A stretch of 64,000 bases of DNA from Pseudomaricurvus alcaniphilus (GTDB taxonomy: Bacteria; Pseudomonadota; Gammaproteobacteria; Pseudomonadales; Cellvibrionaceae): NCBI RefSeq assembly GCF_011440395.1, contig NZ_JAAOIX010000001.1, positions 682,001 to 746,000 on the forward strand, in the 5' to 3' direction. The notes beneath the pieces are model-generated. The model was not told where the DNA came from and searched no databases. It was given only the letters and a program-made list of their open reading frames with translations. The translations under genes were made by a program, and so were the position numbers. This document shows, piece after piece, positions 52,029 through 60,682 of the stretch (its first letter is position 1; every line of letters begins with the position of its first letter).

Positions 52029-52145
52029 TGCAAGCAACACCCTCAAGTGACGCTCTCAGGCTACGTTCTCAAACGACGCCCTCAAACACCGCCTTAAATC
52101 AACGCTCCAAAACAGCGTTCTCAAACGACGCTCGCAAGCAGCGCA
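52029..52145. repeat. 13-bp tandem repeat, nine degenerate copies of CTCAAACGACGCT
   Basis: Nine contiguous 13-base units from 52029 to 52145. Examples are CTCAAGTGACGCT (52042), CTCAGGCTACGTT (52055), CTCAAACGACGCC (52068), CTCAAACACCGCC (52081) and CTCAAACGACGCT (52120). The period is held without any indel although units differ by up to half their bases. It lies between the transpeptidase hairpins and the lpp terminator, outside any credible gene. Confidence 0.85.
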
Positions 52146-52183
52146 CCGGGCCCCACCACAGCGATCAGCGACGATATTCCAGG

Positions 52184-52219
52184 CAAAAAAAAGCCGGTGA
52201 CCCAAGCAGGCCACCGGCT
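52184..52219 (-). terminator. Rho-independent terminator of the lpp-like gene
   Basis: On the minus strand AGCCGGTG (52219-52212) pairs with CACCGGCT (52199-52192) around a 12-base loop and is followed at once by TTTTTTTT. It lies 22-57 bases after the lpp stop and is a strong classical terminator. Confidence 0.9.
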
Positions 52220-52240
52220 CTAGAGCCTTAAAAGCTCTAC

Positions 52241-52495
52241 TTACTTTTCCATGGCTTTCTTGAAAGCGCGATCCACTTTCTCGTTGGCCTGGTTGGCAGT
52301 AGCTTGCGCTGACTCAGCGGCACGCATAGCGCGGTCGGCTGAGCTCTGGGCTCTGGCTGCAGCGGCATTGGCTTGCTCAGCAGCACTCAGGGCGCGATCT
52401 GCTTTCGCTTCGATAGCTTCCAACTGGGAATTACTGGCGCAGCCAGTAACAAGAACCAGTGCAGCGATGGGCAGTGCTTTAAATATGGACTTCAT
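52241..52495 (-). CDS. lpp: Murein lipoprotein, Lpp/OprI-like
   Basis: An 84-residue outer membrane lipoprotein. The signal peptide ends in the lipobox LVTGC; Cys20 is the lipidated residue. The mature part is one Ala-rich heptad coiled coil (ADRALSAAEQANAAAARAQ and on) that should form a trimer. It ends RAFKKAMEK, so the C-terminal Lys needed for covalent attachment to peptidoglycan is present. Closest in style to Pseudomonas OprI. The ATG at 52495 has AAGGAG 8 bases upstream and a classical terminator follows, as expected for an abundant transcript. Two L,D-transpeptidase genes lie next door. Confidence 0.92.
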   Translation of the reverse strand: MKSIFKALPIAALVLVTGCASNSQLEAIEAKADRALSAAEQANAAAARAQSSADRAMRAAESAQATANQANEKVDRAFKKAMEK

Positions 52496-52782
52496 TAATG
52501 ACTCCTTGAGAAAACTTTTTGATTGTTTTGCTTGTTCGTTGTTACGAAACTTGCACGCTCGCACACTACCACTAATGCCCGGTGCATTTCTATAGATAAT
52601 TACCGCTTAGCCATAAAAATAGTCAAATATTTTTGCCGCCAATTATTGAGAATCATTTCCGCAACCGAGCCATTCCCCTGTCAACCGGATTAAAGCTCGT
52701 GCGTTATCAGTTAATGCACGAGGAGTTTGTGCGTAGATCAAATTCAAACTGCAGAACAACAAATCCAAAGCGGAGAAAAATT

Positions 52783-53361
52783 ATGCAAAAATTACTGTTA
52801 GCTATCGGCCTGGCGGTCGGACTCGTCACCGGCGCACAGGCGGCGACCGTCGGCACCATGAAAGTCTATACCGGCAATTACGGCGGCGTTATCACCGTAC
52901 AAAAGAATGTCAGCGGCCAGCGGGAGGCGGGATTTCGCAGCAGCGGCCTGGTGACCGTGTCCGATGTCGCAGTCCGGCTGGTGCGTGACGTCGACCCGGC
53001 AGACGCCCTCAGTAACGACACCACTGCGGAGGAGTTGGGCAGTATGGAACTGGACGATGCCAGCCGCGACGCCGATGGTGCCATCAGCTATCGCAGCAGC
53101 GGTAAAGTGCGCTTTCGCGGCCAGCATATCGTCGATTCGGACAGCGCTGCCAGCCGTCTGGAGCTGAATGGCGGCTTCCGTAAACTGTCGCCGCTACACC
53201 ACTCCCTGCGCTTGATCAAGGTGGCCGGTGAAGTCATCAACGGGGAGGTGGTCTTAAGCGGCGAAGTGGTCATCAACGGCGAGAAAATGGACATCAATGC
53301 GGCGCCGGAGCTGGTGCAGCGATTTGTCCTGCGGTTGCTGTGGTTTATTCGTCACCAGTAA
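52783..53361 (+). CDS. Exported protein of unknown function
   Basis: A 192-residue protein with a clear signal peptide (MQKLLLAIGLAVGLVTGAQA, cleaved after AQA). The mature part begins ATVGTMKVYTGNYGGVITVQ and looks beta-rich, with the alternating GEVINGEVVLSGEVVINGEK near the C-terminus and a hydrophobic end (FVLRLLWFIRHQ). No known domain. The ATG at 52783 has GCGGAGAAA upstream. A longer frame to 52633 lacks a ribosome site. Divergent from lpp; the 287-base gap between them is A/T-rich and should hold both promoters. Confidence 0.75.
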   Translation: MQKLLLAIGLAVGLVTGAQAATVGTMKVYTGNYGGVITVQKNVSGQREAGFRSSGLVTVSDVAVRLVRDVDPADALSNDTTAEELGSMELDDASRDADGAISYRSSGKVRFRGQHIVDSDSAASRLELNGGFRKLSPLHHSLRLIKVAGEVINGEVVLSGEVVINGEKMDINAAPELVQRFVLRLLWFIRHQ

Positions 53362-53419
53362 TACCAGCACTACCGCGGCGGGTGGCAAGTAAAGGCAAGG
53401 CCGACGCCGCTCCCTCGCC

Positions 53420-53451
53420 GCGCCCGAGCTGTCAACAGGCAGTTCGGGCGC
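53420..53451. terminator. Strong hairpin between convergent genes
   Basis: GCGCCCGAGCTG (53420-53431) pairs with CAGTTCGGGCGC (53440-53451), 12 bp with one G-T wobble and an 8-base loop. It lies between the exported-protein gene and yihY stops. No T-run. A probable bidirectional transcript end. Confidence 0.55.
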
Positions 53452-53476
53452 CGCAACCGCTACGACACTGCCGTCG

Positions 53477-54799
53477 CTACTGTATCCACTGCCTGACCGT
53501 GAGGTCACCCAGCTCTGCACTGCAGGCCCGCTCCAGGCGCGAGAGCACATCATCGGTCTGCGCCTGGGAATGGGCACCAACCCCAAATACGATACTGTCA
53601 TCCCCGGCACTGCGTATCACCGCCAGTAACTCTCGCAGCAGGATAGCATCCAGATCCTTGGCGGGCAGATAGCTTTCGGCGGGATCAACCACTTCAACGA
53701 TAAAATTATTCTTCTGCAGCACATCCAACACTTCCGCCAGGATAATCGCCGGCACGCCCAGGTGCGCACTTAACTCGGCCAGGGTCAAGGGGGTATGCCC
53801 CTGGTAATGGTGCTTGCCAATCCAGTACATGGCCATCAGCGCCAGCTTTTCCTTTTGCTGACTGCTCAATTTGATCGCCCCCCGGGAGGGGCGCACATAC
53901 TCGGGGTACTGGCGAAAAAAAGCAATTTGCGACCCCAGCAGAAAGATCAACCAACTGAGGTACAGCCAGATCATAAACATAATCAGGATGGCAAAACCCG
54001 AGTAGATGGCATCGTATTTGGTGGAGCCGGCAGTAAAAGAGGCGAACAGCATACCGGCGGTTTTCCAGAGGATACCTGCCACCGTGGCGCCGGTCAGTGC
54101 CGGCCCCACTTTCACGCTGGTATTCGGGATAAACATGTACATAAAGGTAAACGCTGTGATGATCAGCAAGTAGGGAACGGTCAAGCCGGCGTAATAGAAC
54201 AGGGCCCCAAAGGGGTCTATGGCAATAAGGTATTGAACGAAGGTCGAACTGACCATCGAAGCCGTTACCGCCAGGGCACTCACCACCAGCACCGGGCCGA
54301 TCATCAACACGCTCAGGTAATCAGCAATGCGCCGCACAAAGCTCCTGACATCGCCGATATGCCAGATATAGTTGAAGGTTTGTTCGATCTTTTGAATCAG
54401 GGAGATAACGGTATAGAAGAGGACACTCAGGCCGACAGCGCCCAGCACCCCGACGTTCATATTGTCGATAAAGCTGATAATCGTGGTGCCAATCTCCTCA
54501 CCCTTTTCCCCCAACGGGGTGAGAAATTCAAACAGGAACGGTTCGACCCGGTCCTGCACCTTAAAGGCTTTCAGCACCGAAAAGCTCACCGCCAGCAGCG
54601 GCACCAGAGAGATCAGGGTGGTGTAGACGAGGCTCATGGCGCGCAGGGTTAGCTGCCCAACGCTCAACTCCCGCACCACCACATACAACAGTCGCAGCGT
54701 ATGAATAAGGAAACGACGGCCGCGGGAATAACCGGCCAGGTCCTGCACCCAGAGCTGGTCTTGCAGGTGGTTTTTATGCTTGATAATTTCGTCGTACAT
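53477..54799 (-). CDS. yihY: YihY-family inner membrane protein (formerly RNase BN-like)
   Basis: A 440-residue protein. The N-terminal 300 residues hold six membrane helices of the YihY/BrkB family (LVYTTLISLVPLLAVSFSVL, NVGVLGAVGLSVLFYTVISL, PYLLIITAFTFMYMFIPNTS, YSGFAILIMFMIWLYLSWLI). The C-terminal 130 residues form a soluble tail with a winged-helix-like pattern (PLTLAELSAHLGVPAIILAE). The old RNase BN assignment of this family is wrong; its function is still unclear. The ATG at 54799 is only 5 bases from a hairpin that may cover its ribosome site. Confidence 0.9.
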   Translation of the reverse strand: MYDEIIKHKNHLQDQLWVQDLAGYSRGRRFLIHTLRLLYVVVRELSVGQLTLRAMSLVYTTLISLVPLLAVSFSVLKAFKVQDRVEPFLFEFLTPLGEKGEEIGTTIISFIDNMNVGVLGAVGLSVLFYTVISLIQKIEQTFNYIWHIGDVRSFVRRIADYLSVLMIGPVLVVSALAVTASMVSSTFVQYLIAIDPFGALFYYAGLTVPYLLIITAFTFMYMFIPNTSVKVGPALTGATVAGILWKTAGMLFASFTAGSTKYDAIYSGFAILIMFMIWLYLSWLIFLLGSQIAFFRQYPEYVRPSRGAIKLSSQQKEKLALMAMYWIGKHHYQGHTPLTLAELSAHLGVPAIILAEVLDVLQKNNFIVEVVDPAESYLPAKDLDAILLRELLAVIRSAGDDSIVFGVGAHSQAQTDDVLSRLERACSAELGDLTVRQWIQ

Positions 54800-54803
54800 A
54801 AAT

Positions 54804-54830
54804 CTCGCTAACGTTTGAAGTTTTAGCGAG
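54804..54830 (-). promoter_or_regulatory. Stem-loop covering the yihY ribosome site
   Basis: On the minus strand CTCGCTAA (54830-54823) pairs with TTAGCGAG (54811-54804) around an 11-base loop, and ATTT then leads straight into the yihY ATG at 54799. The only purine-rich candidate ribosome site (GCGAG) is inside the 3' arm. It could hold translation low until the stem opens. Confidence 0.35.
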
Positions 54831-54926
54831 CTTCGGACACTCTGCGGCCAAAATCAACTTATTCGCTGAAATTGGCCCAAACACCGGTAAATTACAGGTG
54901 CCCTTTCCCCAGCTGAAACCAGGCGA

Positions 54927-55886
54927 CTACTTATAATAGCTGGTAAAGGCATCCACAAAGGCGCTGATCTGATCGCCGGGCAACTGGTTGATGCCCGCCG
55001 CCGCCGCCCGTCCACCGCCGCTGGGAAACTGCTTGCACAGCTCGCCGGCGCCGGTGCGATTGCTCAGTGCTGCCCGCACGCTGACCACAAAAGTGCCATC
55101 CTTGTTTTCCGTGATGATGGCGTGCGCCCGCTCGGGAAAATCGTTGGTCAAGGCGTTGCCAAACACACCGCTGACCCGCCGACACCAGGGCTCGTTGGGC
55201 AGCATAAACACCGCGGTTTTGGCGGTTGCGGTTTCCGGCCGCATGGCTGCCGCCTTGCCCATATCCTCGTGATAGCCGGTTTCCAGCCGCTCGAACGTCT
55301 CCTTGCCATCCTTCATAAAGTCCAGCGGATTGGCGTAGGGGCGCAGCAGGGTAAACAGCTCCTGCGGGTGAAAGTGCAGATCCTGCAACTCACTGCCATA
55401 ACCGTTGTAATTGATATAGATACCCAGGTTTTCCAGCTTCACCAACAGGTCTTCGGCAACCTCCAGTTCAGTCGCCAAATCCAGTGCACTCTGGCGCAGG
55501 TTGTCACCGAAAGCGCCGGTCACTGCCCACAGGCCAAAGGCATTGTCCAGGTGTTTGTTGACCAGCAGGCTGGTGCAGGTTTGCGGCGATTCATCAATAA
55601 TGGCCTGCAGGTTGGCGTGTACCGGTATGTCACCGGGCATATGATGGTCCACATAGAAGACCTCCGCCCCCTGCTCCAGGGTCGCTGCCAGGGCAGCCTG
55701 GTTTTTCTCCATGGAGATATCCAGTACGGTAACGCGATCGCCCTGCCCGGCACTGACTTGCTTGAGCAGGGAGATATCCCGCTTGACGCCGGTTATCAGC
55801 TTGCTTTCCCTGGGGTCGGCATTGCGCAATTGCAGCAGCGCACAGATGCCATCGGCATCACCATTAAATACATCAAAATCAGCCAT
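54927..55886 (-). CDS. DHH/DHHA1-family phosphoesterase
   Basis: A 319-residue DHH-superfamily hydrolase. It has motif I FDVFNGDADGICALLQL, motif II TVLDISMEKN, the name motif in VFYVDHHMPGD, and a DHHA1 domain ending in GGGRAAAAGINQLPGDQ. Family members cleave small oligonucleotides, cyclic dinucleotides or inorganic polyphosphate chains; the substrate here is undetermined. Single gene, 208 bases downstream of ppdK on the same strand. Confidence 0.88.
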   Translation of the reverse strand: MADFDVFNGDADGICALLQLRNADPRESKLITGVKRDISLLKQVSAGQGDRVTVLDISMEKNQAALAATLEQGAEVFYVDHHMPGDIPVHANLQAIIDESPQTCTSLLVNKHLDNAFGLWAVTGAFGDNLRQSALDLATELEVAEDLLVKLENLGIYINYNGYGSELQDLHFHPQELFTLLRPYANPLDFMKDGKETFERLETGYHEDMGKAAAMRPETATAKTAVFMLPNEPWCRRVSGVFGNALTNDFPERAHAIITENKDGTFVVSVRAALSNRTGAGELCKQFPSGGGRAAAAGINQLPGDQISAFVDAFTSYYK

Positions 55887-56095
55887 ACGTGTTTCCTGTC
55901 ATCCTATTCCGCCTTTTTTAGCTGGCGTCCACTGAACTGCGAGTCAGGTTACACCCTGCTTTAGTTACGGAAAATCAGAATATAAAGAATTTAGATATCG
56001 GTAAAATCGAATTAGCTGTGACGCCGCCACTGCCCGCCCCCGACACAGGAACAGGCAGCAACAGAAAAGGCAGTCAGCGCTGCGCGAGTGCCGGC

Positions 56096-58702
56096 CTAAT
56101 TGGCCAACTCTTTACCGACGCTGGCCTGGGCCGCGGCAATACGTGCCACCGGCACCCGATAGGGGCTGCAGGACACGTACTCAAGACCGAGATCATGGCA
56201 GAACTGGATGGAGCGCGGATCCCCCCCGTGCTCCCCACAAATACCGTACTTGATACCCGGCTTGCGCGCCCTGGACTCTTTCACCGCCATTTCCATCAAT
56301 CGCCCCACCGCTCGCTGGTCAAGCGATACAAACGGGTCGTTCTCGATCAACTTCTTGTTGAGATACTGGGGGATAAATTTGCCGGCGTCATCGCGGGAGA
56401 AGCCATAAGTCATCTGGGTCAGGTCGTTGGTACCAAAGCTCATAAATTCCACGGCCGGTGCCAACCGGTCAGCACCCAGGCAGGCGCGCGGGGTTTCCAT
56501 CATGGTGCCAATTTTGTAGGGAATCGAGACGGACTTCTCTTTTAACACCTCGCGGATGCCCCGCTCGATAATTTCAGTGATCAGGCGAATCTCCCGCACG
56601 TTGACCACCAGCGGGATCATAATCTCTGGCAGCGGTCGCCCGCCCTGCTCTGCCGCCTGCACCGCCGCACCGATAATGGCGCGCACCTGCATCTCGGTAA
56701 TTTCCGGATAGACCACCGACAAGCGGCAGCCACGGAAGCCCAGCATCGGGTTGACCTCACTCAGATGCTCGGTGATTTCACGAATTTTCTCCACCGGCTT
56801 ACCTATATTGGCCGCCAGCAACTCCATATCCTCCAGGGTATGGGGTAGAAACTCATGCAGCGGTGGGTCCAGCAGGCGAATGGTTACCGGCAAGCCGTCC
56901 ATGACCTGGAACAGATCCAGCATATCCGCGTGCTGGAATTTTAGCAGCTGCTGCAAGTACTGCTCTCGCTCCGCGCGGGACTCCGAGAGGATCATGGCGC
57001 GCATTACATCGATTCGCTCGGCCTCGAAAAACATGTGTTCGGTGCGACACAGGCCGATGCCCTCGGCGCCCAACTCGCGCGCTTTGGCCGCGTCCTTGCG
57101 GGTCTCGGCGTTGGCCCGCACCTTGAGCCGGCGGTGCTTGTCAGCCCAGGACAGCAAGGTTTGGAAATCGTCGCTGGCGCTGGCCTCGATCTTGGGGATA
57201 TCCCCGAGCATCACTTCCCCGGCCGAGCCGTCCAGGGTGATGACGTCACCGCGCCGAATCACCACCCCCTCGCGGGTGGTGGCCGTGCCCGCCCCATAGT
57301 CGATGCTGAGGCCGTCACAACCGGTGATGGCACAAACGCCCATGCCCCGCGCCACCACCGCTGCGTGAGAGGTCATACCGCCCAGCTCGGTGAGAATGCC
57401 CTCGGCCACATTCATACCGTGGATATCCTCGGGGGTGGTTTCCCGCCGCACCAGCACCACGGGCTTGCCTGTGGCCGCCACTTCAACCGCCTCGTCGGCG
57501 GAAAAAACCACCTGGCCGCTGACTCCGCCGGGGCTGGCGGGCAGCCCGGTGGCAACCACATCGGTCTTGGCCTGGGGATCGATCATCGGGTGCAGGAAAG
57601 CCTCCACATGCTCCGGCGACACCCGCAGCAATGCCTCCTTCTCGTTGATCAGGCCCTCGTTGACCATGTCCACGGCGATCTTGATGGAGGCCCGCCCGGT
57701 GCGCTTGCCACTGCGGGTCTGCAACATATAGAAGCGCCCCTCCTGCACCGTAAACTCGATGTCCTGCATATCGCGGTAGTGTTTTTCCAGCAGCAACTGG
57801 GTTTGGTAGAGTTCCTGATAGACCTCCGGCAGCTTGCTTTTCAAGGCCTCAATAGGCTCCGGAGTGCGGGTGCCGGCCACCACATCCTCACCGGCGGCAT
57901 TGAACAGGAACTCGCCAAAGAACGTATGCTCGCCAGTGGAGGGGTTGCGGGTAAACGCCACCCCGGACCCGGAATCGTCGCCGAAATTGCCAAATACCAT
58001 CGCCTGCACATTGACCGCGGTGCCGAGGGTATCGGGTATATTGTTCATCTCCCGGTAGACATTGGCCCGCGGCGTGTGCCAGGACATAAACACCGCTTCC
58101 ACCGCCAGCCGCAGCTGCTCGAAGGGGTCCTGGGGGAATTTGGTGAGTTTTTTAAACGCCGCGATGATGGCCTGCCAGTCCTCGGCGCTCATTTCGACGT
58201 CAAGTTTCTTGTTGTGGGCGGCCTTGTAGGCGCTGATCTCGTGCTCAAATTTCTCACCATCCACTCCCAGCACAACGTCGGCGAACATCTGGATAAAGCG
58301 CCGGTAGCAATCGTAAGCAAAGCGCGGGTTGTCGGTCTTGCGTGCCAGCCCGGCGGCAATCTCATCGTTAAGGCCGAGGTTGAGAATGGTGTTCATCATG
58401 CCTGGCATGGACACCGGGGCGCCGGAGCGCACCGAAAACAGCAGCGGGTTATCCGGGTCGCCAAAGCGCGCGCCCATTTTCTTTTCCACCAGGTCCAGCG
58501 CCACCCGGTACTCCTGCTCCAACAAGTTGGGCAAGCGGTTACCGGCCTCAAAGAATTCGCGGCAAGTGGGCGTGGTGATGACAAAGCCAAACGGTACCGG
58601 CAAGCCCAGGTTGGTCATTTCACAGAGATTGGCACCCTTACCGCCGAGTAAATTGCGGTCGTCCTTGCTGCCCTCGTTGAACATGTAAACGCGTTTGGCC
58701 AT
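56096..58702 (-). CDS. ppdK: Pyruvate, phosphate dikinase (PpdK)
   Basis: Interconverts pyruvate + ATP + Pi and phosphoenolpyruvate + AMP + PPi. The 868-residue length fits the bacterial family. The N-terminal nucleotide domain starts RVYMFNEGSKDDRNLLGGKG. The central phospho-His domain has ELGGMTSHAAVVARGMGVCA with the catalytic His. The C-terminal PEP/pyruvate barrel has FRGCRLSVVYPEITEMQ, SFGTNDLTQMTYGFSRDD and the general acid Cys in KYGICGEHGGDP. All active residues look intact. Reversible pyrophosphate use suggests gluconeogenic or energy-saving carbon flow. The start ATG at 58702 has TGAGGATATAAAT upstream. Confidence 0.96.
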   Translation of the reverse strand: MAKRVYMFNEGSKDDRNLLGGKGANLCEMTNLGLPVPFGFVITTPTCREFFEAGNRLPNLLEQEYRVALDLVEKKMGARFGDPDNPLLFSVRSGAPVSMPGMMNTILNLGLNDEIAAGLARKTDNPRFAYDCYRRFIQMFADVVLGVDGEKFEHEISAYKAAHNKKLDVEMSAEDWQAIIAAFKKLTKFPQDPFEQLRLAVEAVFMSWHTPRANVYREMNNIPDTLGTAVNVQAMVFGNFGDDSGSGVAFTRNPSTGEHTFFGEFLFNAAGEDVVAGTRTPEPIEALKSKLPEVYQELYQTQLLLEKHYRDMQDIEFTVQEGRFYMLQTRSGKRTGRASIKIAVDMVNEGLINEKEALLRVSPEHVEAFLHPMIDPQAKTDVVATGLPASPGGVSGQVVFSADEAVEVAATGKPVVLVRRETTPEDIHGMNVAEGILTELGGMTSHAAVVARGMGVCAITGCDGLSIDYGAGTATTREGVVIRRGDVITLDGSAGEVMLGDIPKIEASASDDFQTLLSWADKHRRLKVRANAETRKDAAKARELGAEGIGLCRTEHMFFEAERIDVMRAMILSESRAEREQYLQQLLKFQHADMLDLFQVMDGLPVTIRLLDPPLHEFLPHTLEDMELLAANIGKPVEKIREITEHLSEVNPMLGFRGCRLSVVYPEITEMQVRAIIGAAVQAAEQGGRPLPEIMIPLVVNVREIRLITEIIERGIREVLKEKSVSIPYKIGTMMETPRACLGADRLAPAVEFMSFGTNDLTQMTYGFSRDDAGKFIPQYLNKKLIENDPFVSLDQRAVGRLMEMAVKESRARKPGIKYGICGEHGGDPRSIQFCHDLGLEYVSCSPYRVPVARIAAAQASVGKELAN

Positions 58703-58752
58703 TATTTATATCCTCAGTAGCGGAAGTGCTCGTGTAGCTATATAGATATGTG

Positions 58753-58771
58753 TCTATAAAGTCATTATAGA
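58753..58771 (-). promoter_or_regulatory. Probable ppdK promoter with inverted repeat over the -10 box
   Basis: A perfect TATAAT (58769-58764, minus strand) lies 62 bases upstream of the ppdK ATG. It is inside an inverted repeat TCTATA-N7-TATAGA (58753-58771), so a bound regulator would block RNA polymerase. No good -35 box is seen. The rest of 58703-59022 holds no gene; a possible TATACT at 58944-58949 may serve the divergent phospholipase gene. Confidence 0.5.
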
Positions 58772-59022
58772 TTCGGGTCGGGCCATAATAATACTTGCCC
58801 CGGCGGCTGCAATTATACTTTCAGCGCAGGGCGGCACGCAGCCTTCGCCTGTATACCCGAATTCGCCCACGGGAGGCAAGCCGGTGCGGCCAGCACCACA
58901 AGTAAAAATCCCGGCCCCGCTATCATGCGCAACGAGCCTCTTCTATACTAGGGTTATTCCGTACCAGGATTATTCCATGATATTGGTCCACGGAGACTCT
59001 CCGGCAATATTGCAGGTGCAAA

Positions 59023-60522
59023 ATGGCGAACAGGTATTCTATAGGTCGTTATTGGAAGCTAAAGCAGCTTGAACGCAATATGGCCAACGCCAGCTGTTAT
59101 AGCGAGTGGCACAAGTACGCCTGCCAGCACGATCGTGTGTCTGGTGCGGAAGAGTGGAAACTGCGCGAGCATTGTGACTTGTACGATGCCCGGCAAATCA
59201 AGAAGCGCTACAAAGCCCTGCAGCTCACGATCAGTGAAGGCGACCTGGAAGAAGTGCTGTTTGCACTCAATGAAGGCATTCACGGCAATATGGGCGGCAT
59301 GGGCTCAACGGCGCTCTACCGCCAGTCCAAGCTGGGCACCAAGTCACTGATTGATAACTACGTAAACCTGATTATCACGGCCCTGAAACTGATTGCTGAT
59401 GCGCCCGAGTCAGCAATCCACACCGATGACAAACTGGCTTTCTTCCGCCGGGCCAGCCATTGCTACGGCCGCTCCGCCCTCAGCTTGAGCGGTGGCGCCG
59501 GCTTGATCTACTTCCACCACGGTGTGGTCGACACCCTGCTGCAACATGAAATCCTGCCCAACGTCCTCTCTGGCGCCAGTGCCGGCGCCTGGATGGCTGC
59601 CCAAATCGGCACTCGCAGCGATGCCGAACTGAAAGACTACTTTATAAACAAGCGCTACGAGATGGACTCGGGCATCAGCTTGAAAGAGGTGTTCGGCGTC
59701 GCCCGGGGCAGAGGCCGCGCCGATATTGAAAACGCGCGCGACGATGTGATTGATTCCTTTGTCGATAACCTGACCTTCCAGGAGGCCTTCGAGCACACCG
59801 GTCGCTACATCAACATCTCCGTCGCCCCGGTGGAACGGCACCAGCGCTCGCGCCTGCTCAACGCGATTGCCTCGCCCAACGTGACCATCCGCTCAGCGGT
59901 AAAAGCATCCTCCTCCATTCCCGGCCTGCTCGACCCGGTTGAGCTGGAGGCCAAGGATTCCCGCGGTCGCGTCAAACCCTACCTGAGAAGCCGCCGCTGG
60001 TATGACGGCTCAATGGCTGAGGACCTGCCGTTCAAGCGTTTGTCCCGTATGTACGGCGTCAATCACTATATCGTCAGTATGATCAATCCAGTGGCGACTC
60101 CGTTCCTCGCCGCCGACTCCGGCACAGGCACTGGCAGCTTGTCCCACTCCGCTCGCACCCTGGTCAACGTCGCCTTTAAGGAGGCCCTGCAAACCACCCG
60201 TCGCTGGCTATCGCCGGTAACCCTGGGCTTGTTCGATCCGGCGTTTGCCACCCTGCACCACCTGGTCAACCAGGACTATGTCGGCGATATCAATATTGTG
60301 CTCGATGGCGCCAGTATATCCCGGGGCAACACCCGCTTTGTCTACCAGAAAAATGAAATCCAGGAATTGATTCGCGCTGGACAACGGGCCACCTGGCCCA
60401 AACTGGACCAGATCAAGAACTCCGTGCGCATCAGCCGCGAGATTGATGAAATCCTGCAGAACCTGGATCAGTCCGTGGCCACCGAGCAGCACACCCGGTA
60501 CCGGACCCGTATGATCATGTAA
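59023..60522 (+). CDS. Patatin-like phospholipase with DUF3336 domain
   Basis: A 499-residue lipid hydrolase. The N-terminal DUF3336 region (about 15-150, RYWKLKQLERNMANASCYSE and YDARQIKKRYKALQL) precedes the patatin domain (about 150-350). That domain has the oxyanion loop LSLSGGAGLIYFHHGVV, nucleophile Ser in VLSGASAGAWMAAQIG and the dyad Asp in WYDGSMAEDLP. This is the architecture of fungal TGL-type lipases and of bacterial storage-lipid-associated patatins. No signal peptide, so it acts inside the cell. A second in-frame ATG 54 bases downstream is an alternative start. Confidence 0.92.
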   Translation: MANRYSIGRYWKLKQLERNMANASCYSEWHKYACQHDRVSGAEEWKLREHCDLYDARQIKKRYKALQLTISEGDLEEVLFALNEGIHGNMGGMGSTALYRQSKLGTKSLIDNYVNLIITALKLIADAPESAIHTDDKLAFFRRASHCYGRSALSLSGGAGLIYFHHGVVDTLLQHEILPNVLSGASAGAWMAAQIGTRSDAELKDYFINKRYEMDSGISLKEVFGVARGRGRADIENARDDVIDSFVDNLTFQEAFEHTGRYINISVAPVERHQRSRLLNAIASPNVTIRSAVKASSSIPGLLDPVELEAKDSRGRVKPYLRSRRWYDGSMAEDLPFKRLSRMYGVNHYIVSMINPVATPFLAADSGTGTGSLSHSARTLVNVAFKEALQTTRRWLSPVTLGLFDPAFATLHHLVNQDYVGDINIVLDGASISRGNTRFVYQKNEIQELIRAGQRATWPKLDQIKNSVRISREIDEILQNLDQSVATEQHTRYRTRMIM

Positions 60523-60682
60523 TGGGGGCGGCCCGCGCCACTGTACGATTAACGTACAGACCGGCTCGACATTTGCCCGCCAATTCTTTAAAGTGCGCCC
60601 CCTTTGCAACCATCTTCATACCGTTTTCAGGGTGCTGCTGGTTTACCTCCCCATTTAACTCCAGGCCCCCGGGAATACGTCC

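Noticed and set aside
52029-52145. Reading the 13-bp array as coding repeats
   Set aside because: A 13-base period shifts frame at every unit. The frames that cross it have no ribosome site.
53477-54799. Ribonuclease BN assignment
   Set aside because: The YihY family carried this name historically, but RNase BN is a different protein (RNase Z). No nuclease motif is visible here.
57035-58651. 538-codon open frame on the plus strand within ppdK
   Set aside because: Antisense to a clear pyruvate phosphate dikinase gene. The product is His/Gly/Ala-rich with no domain.
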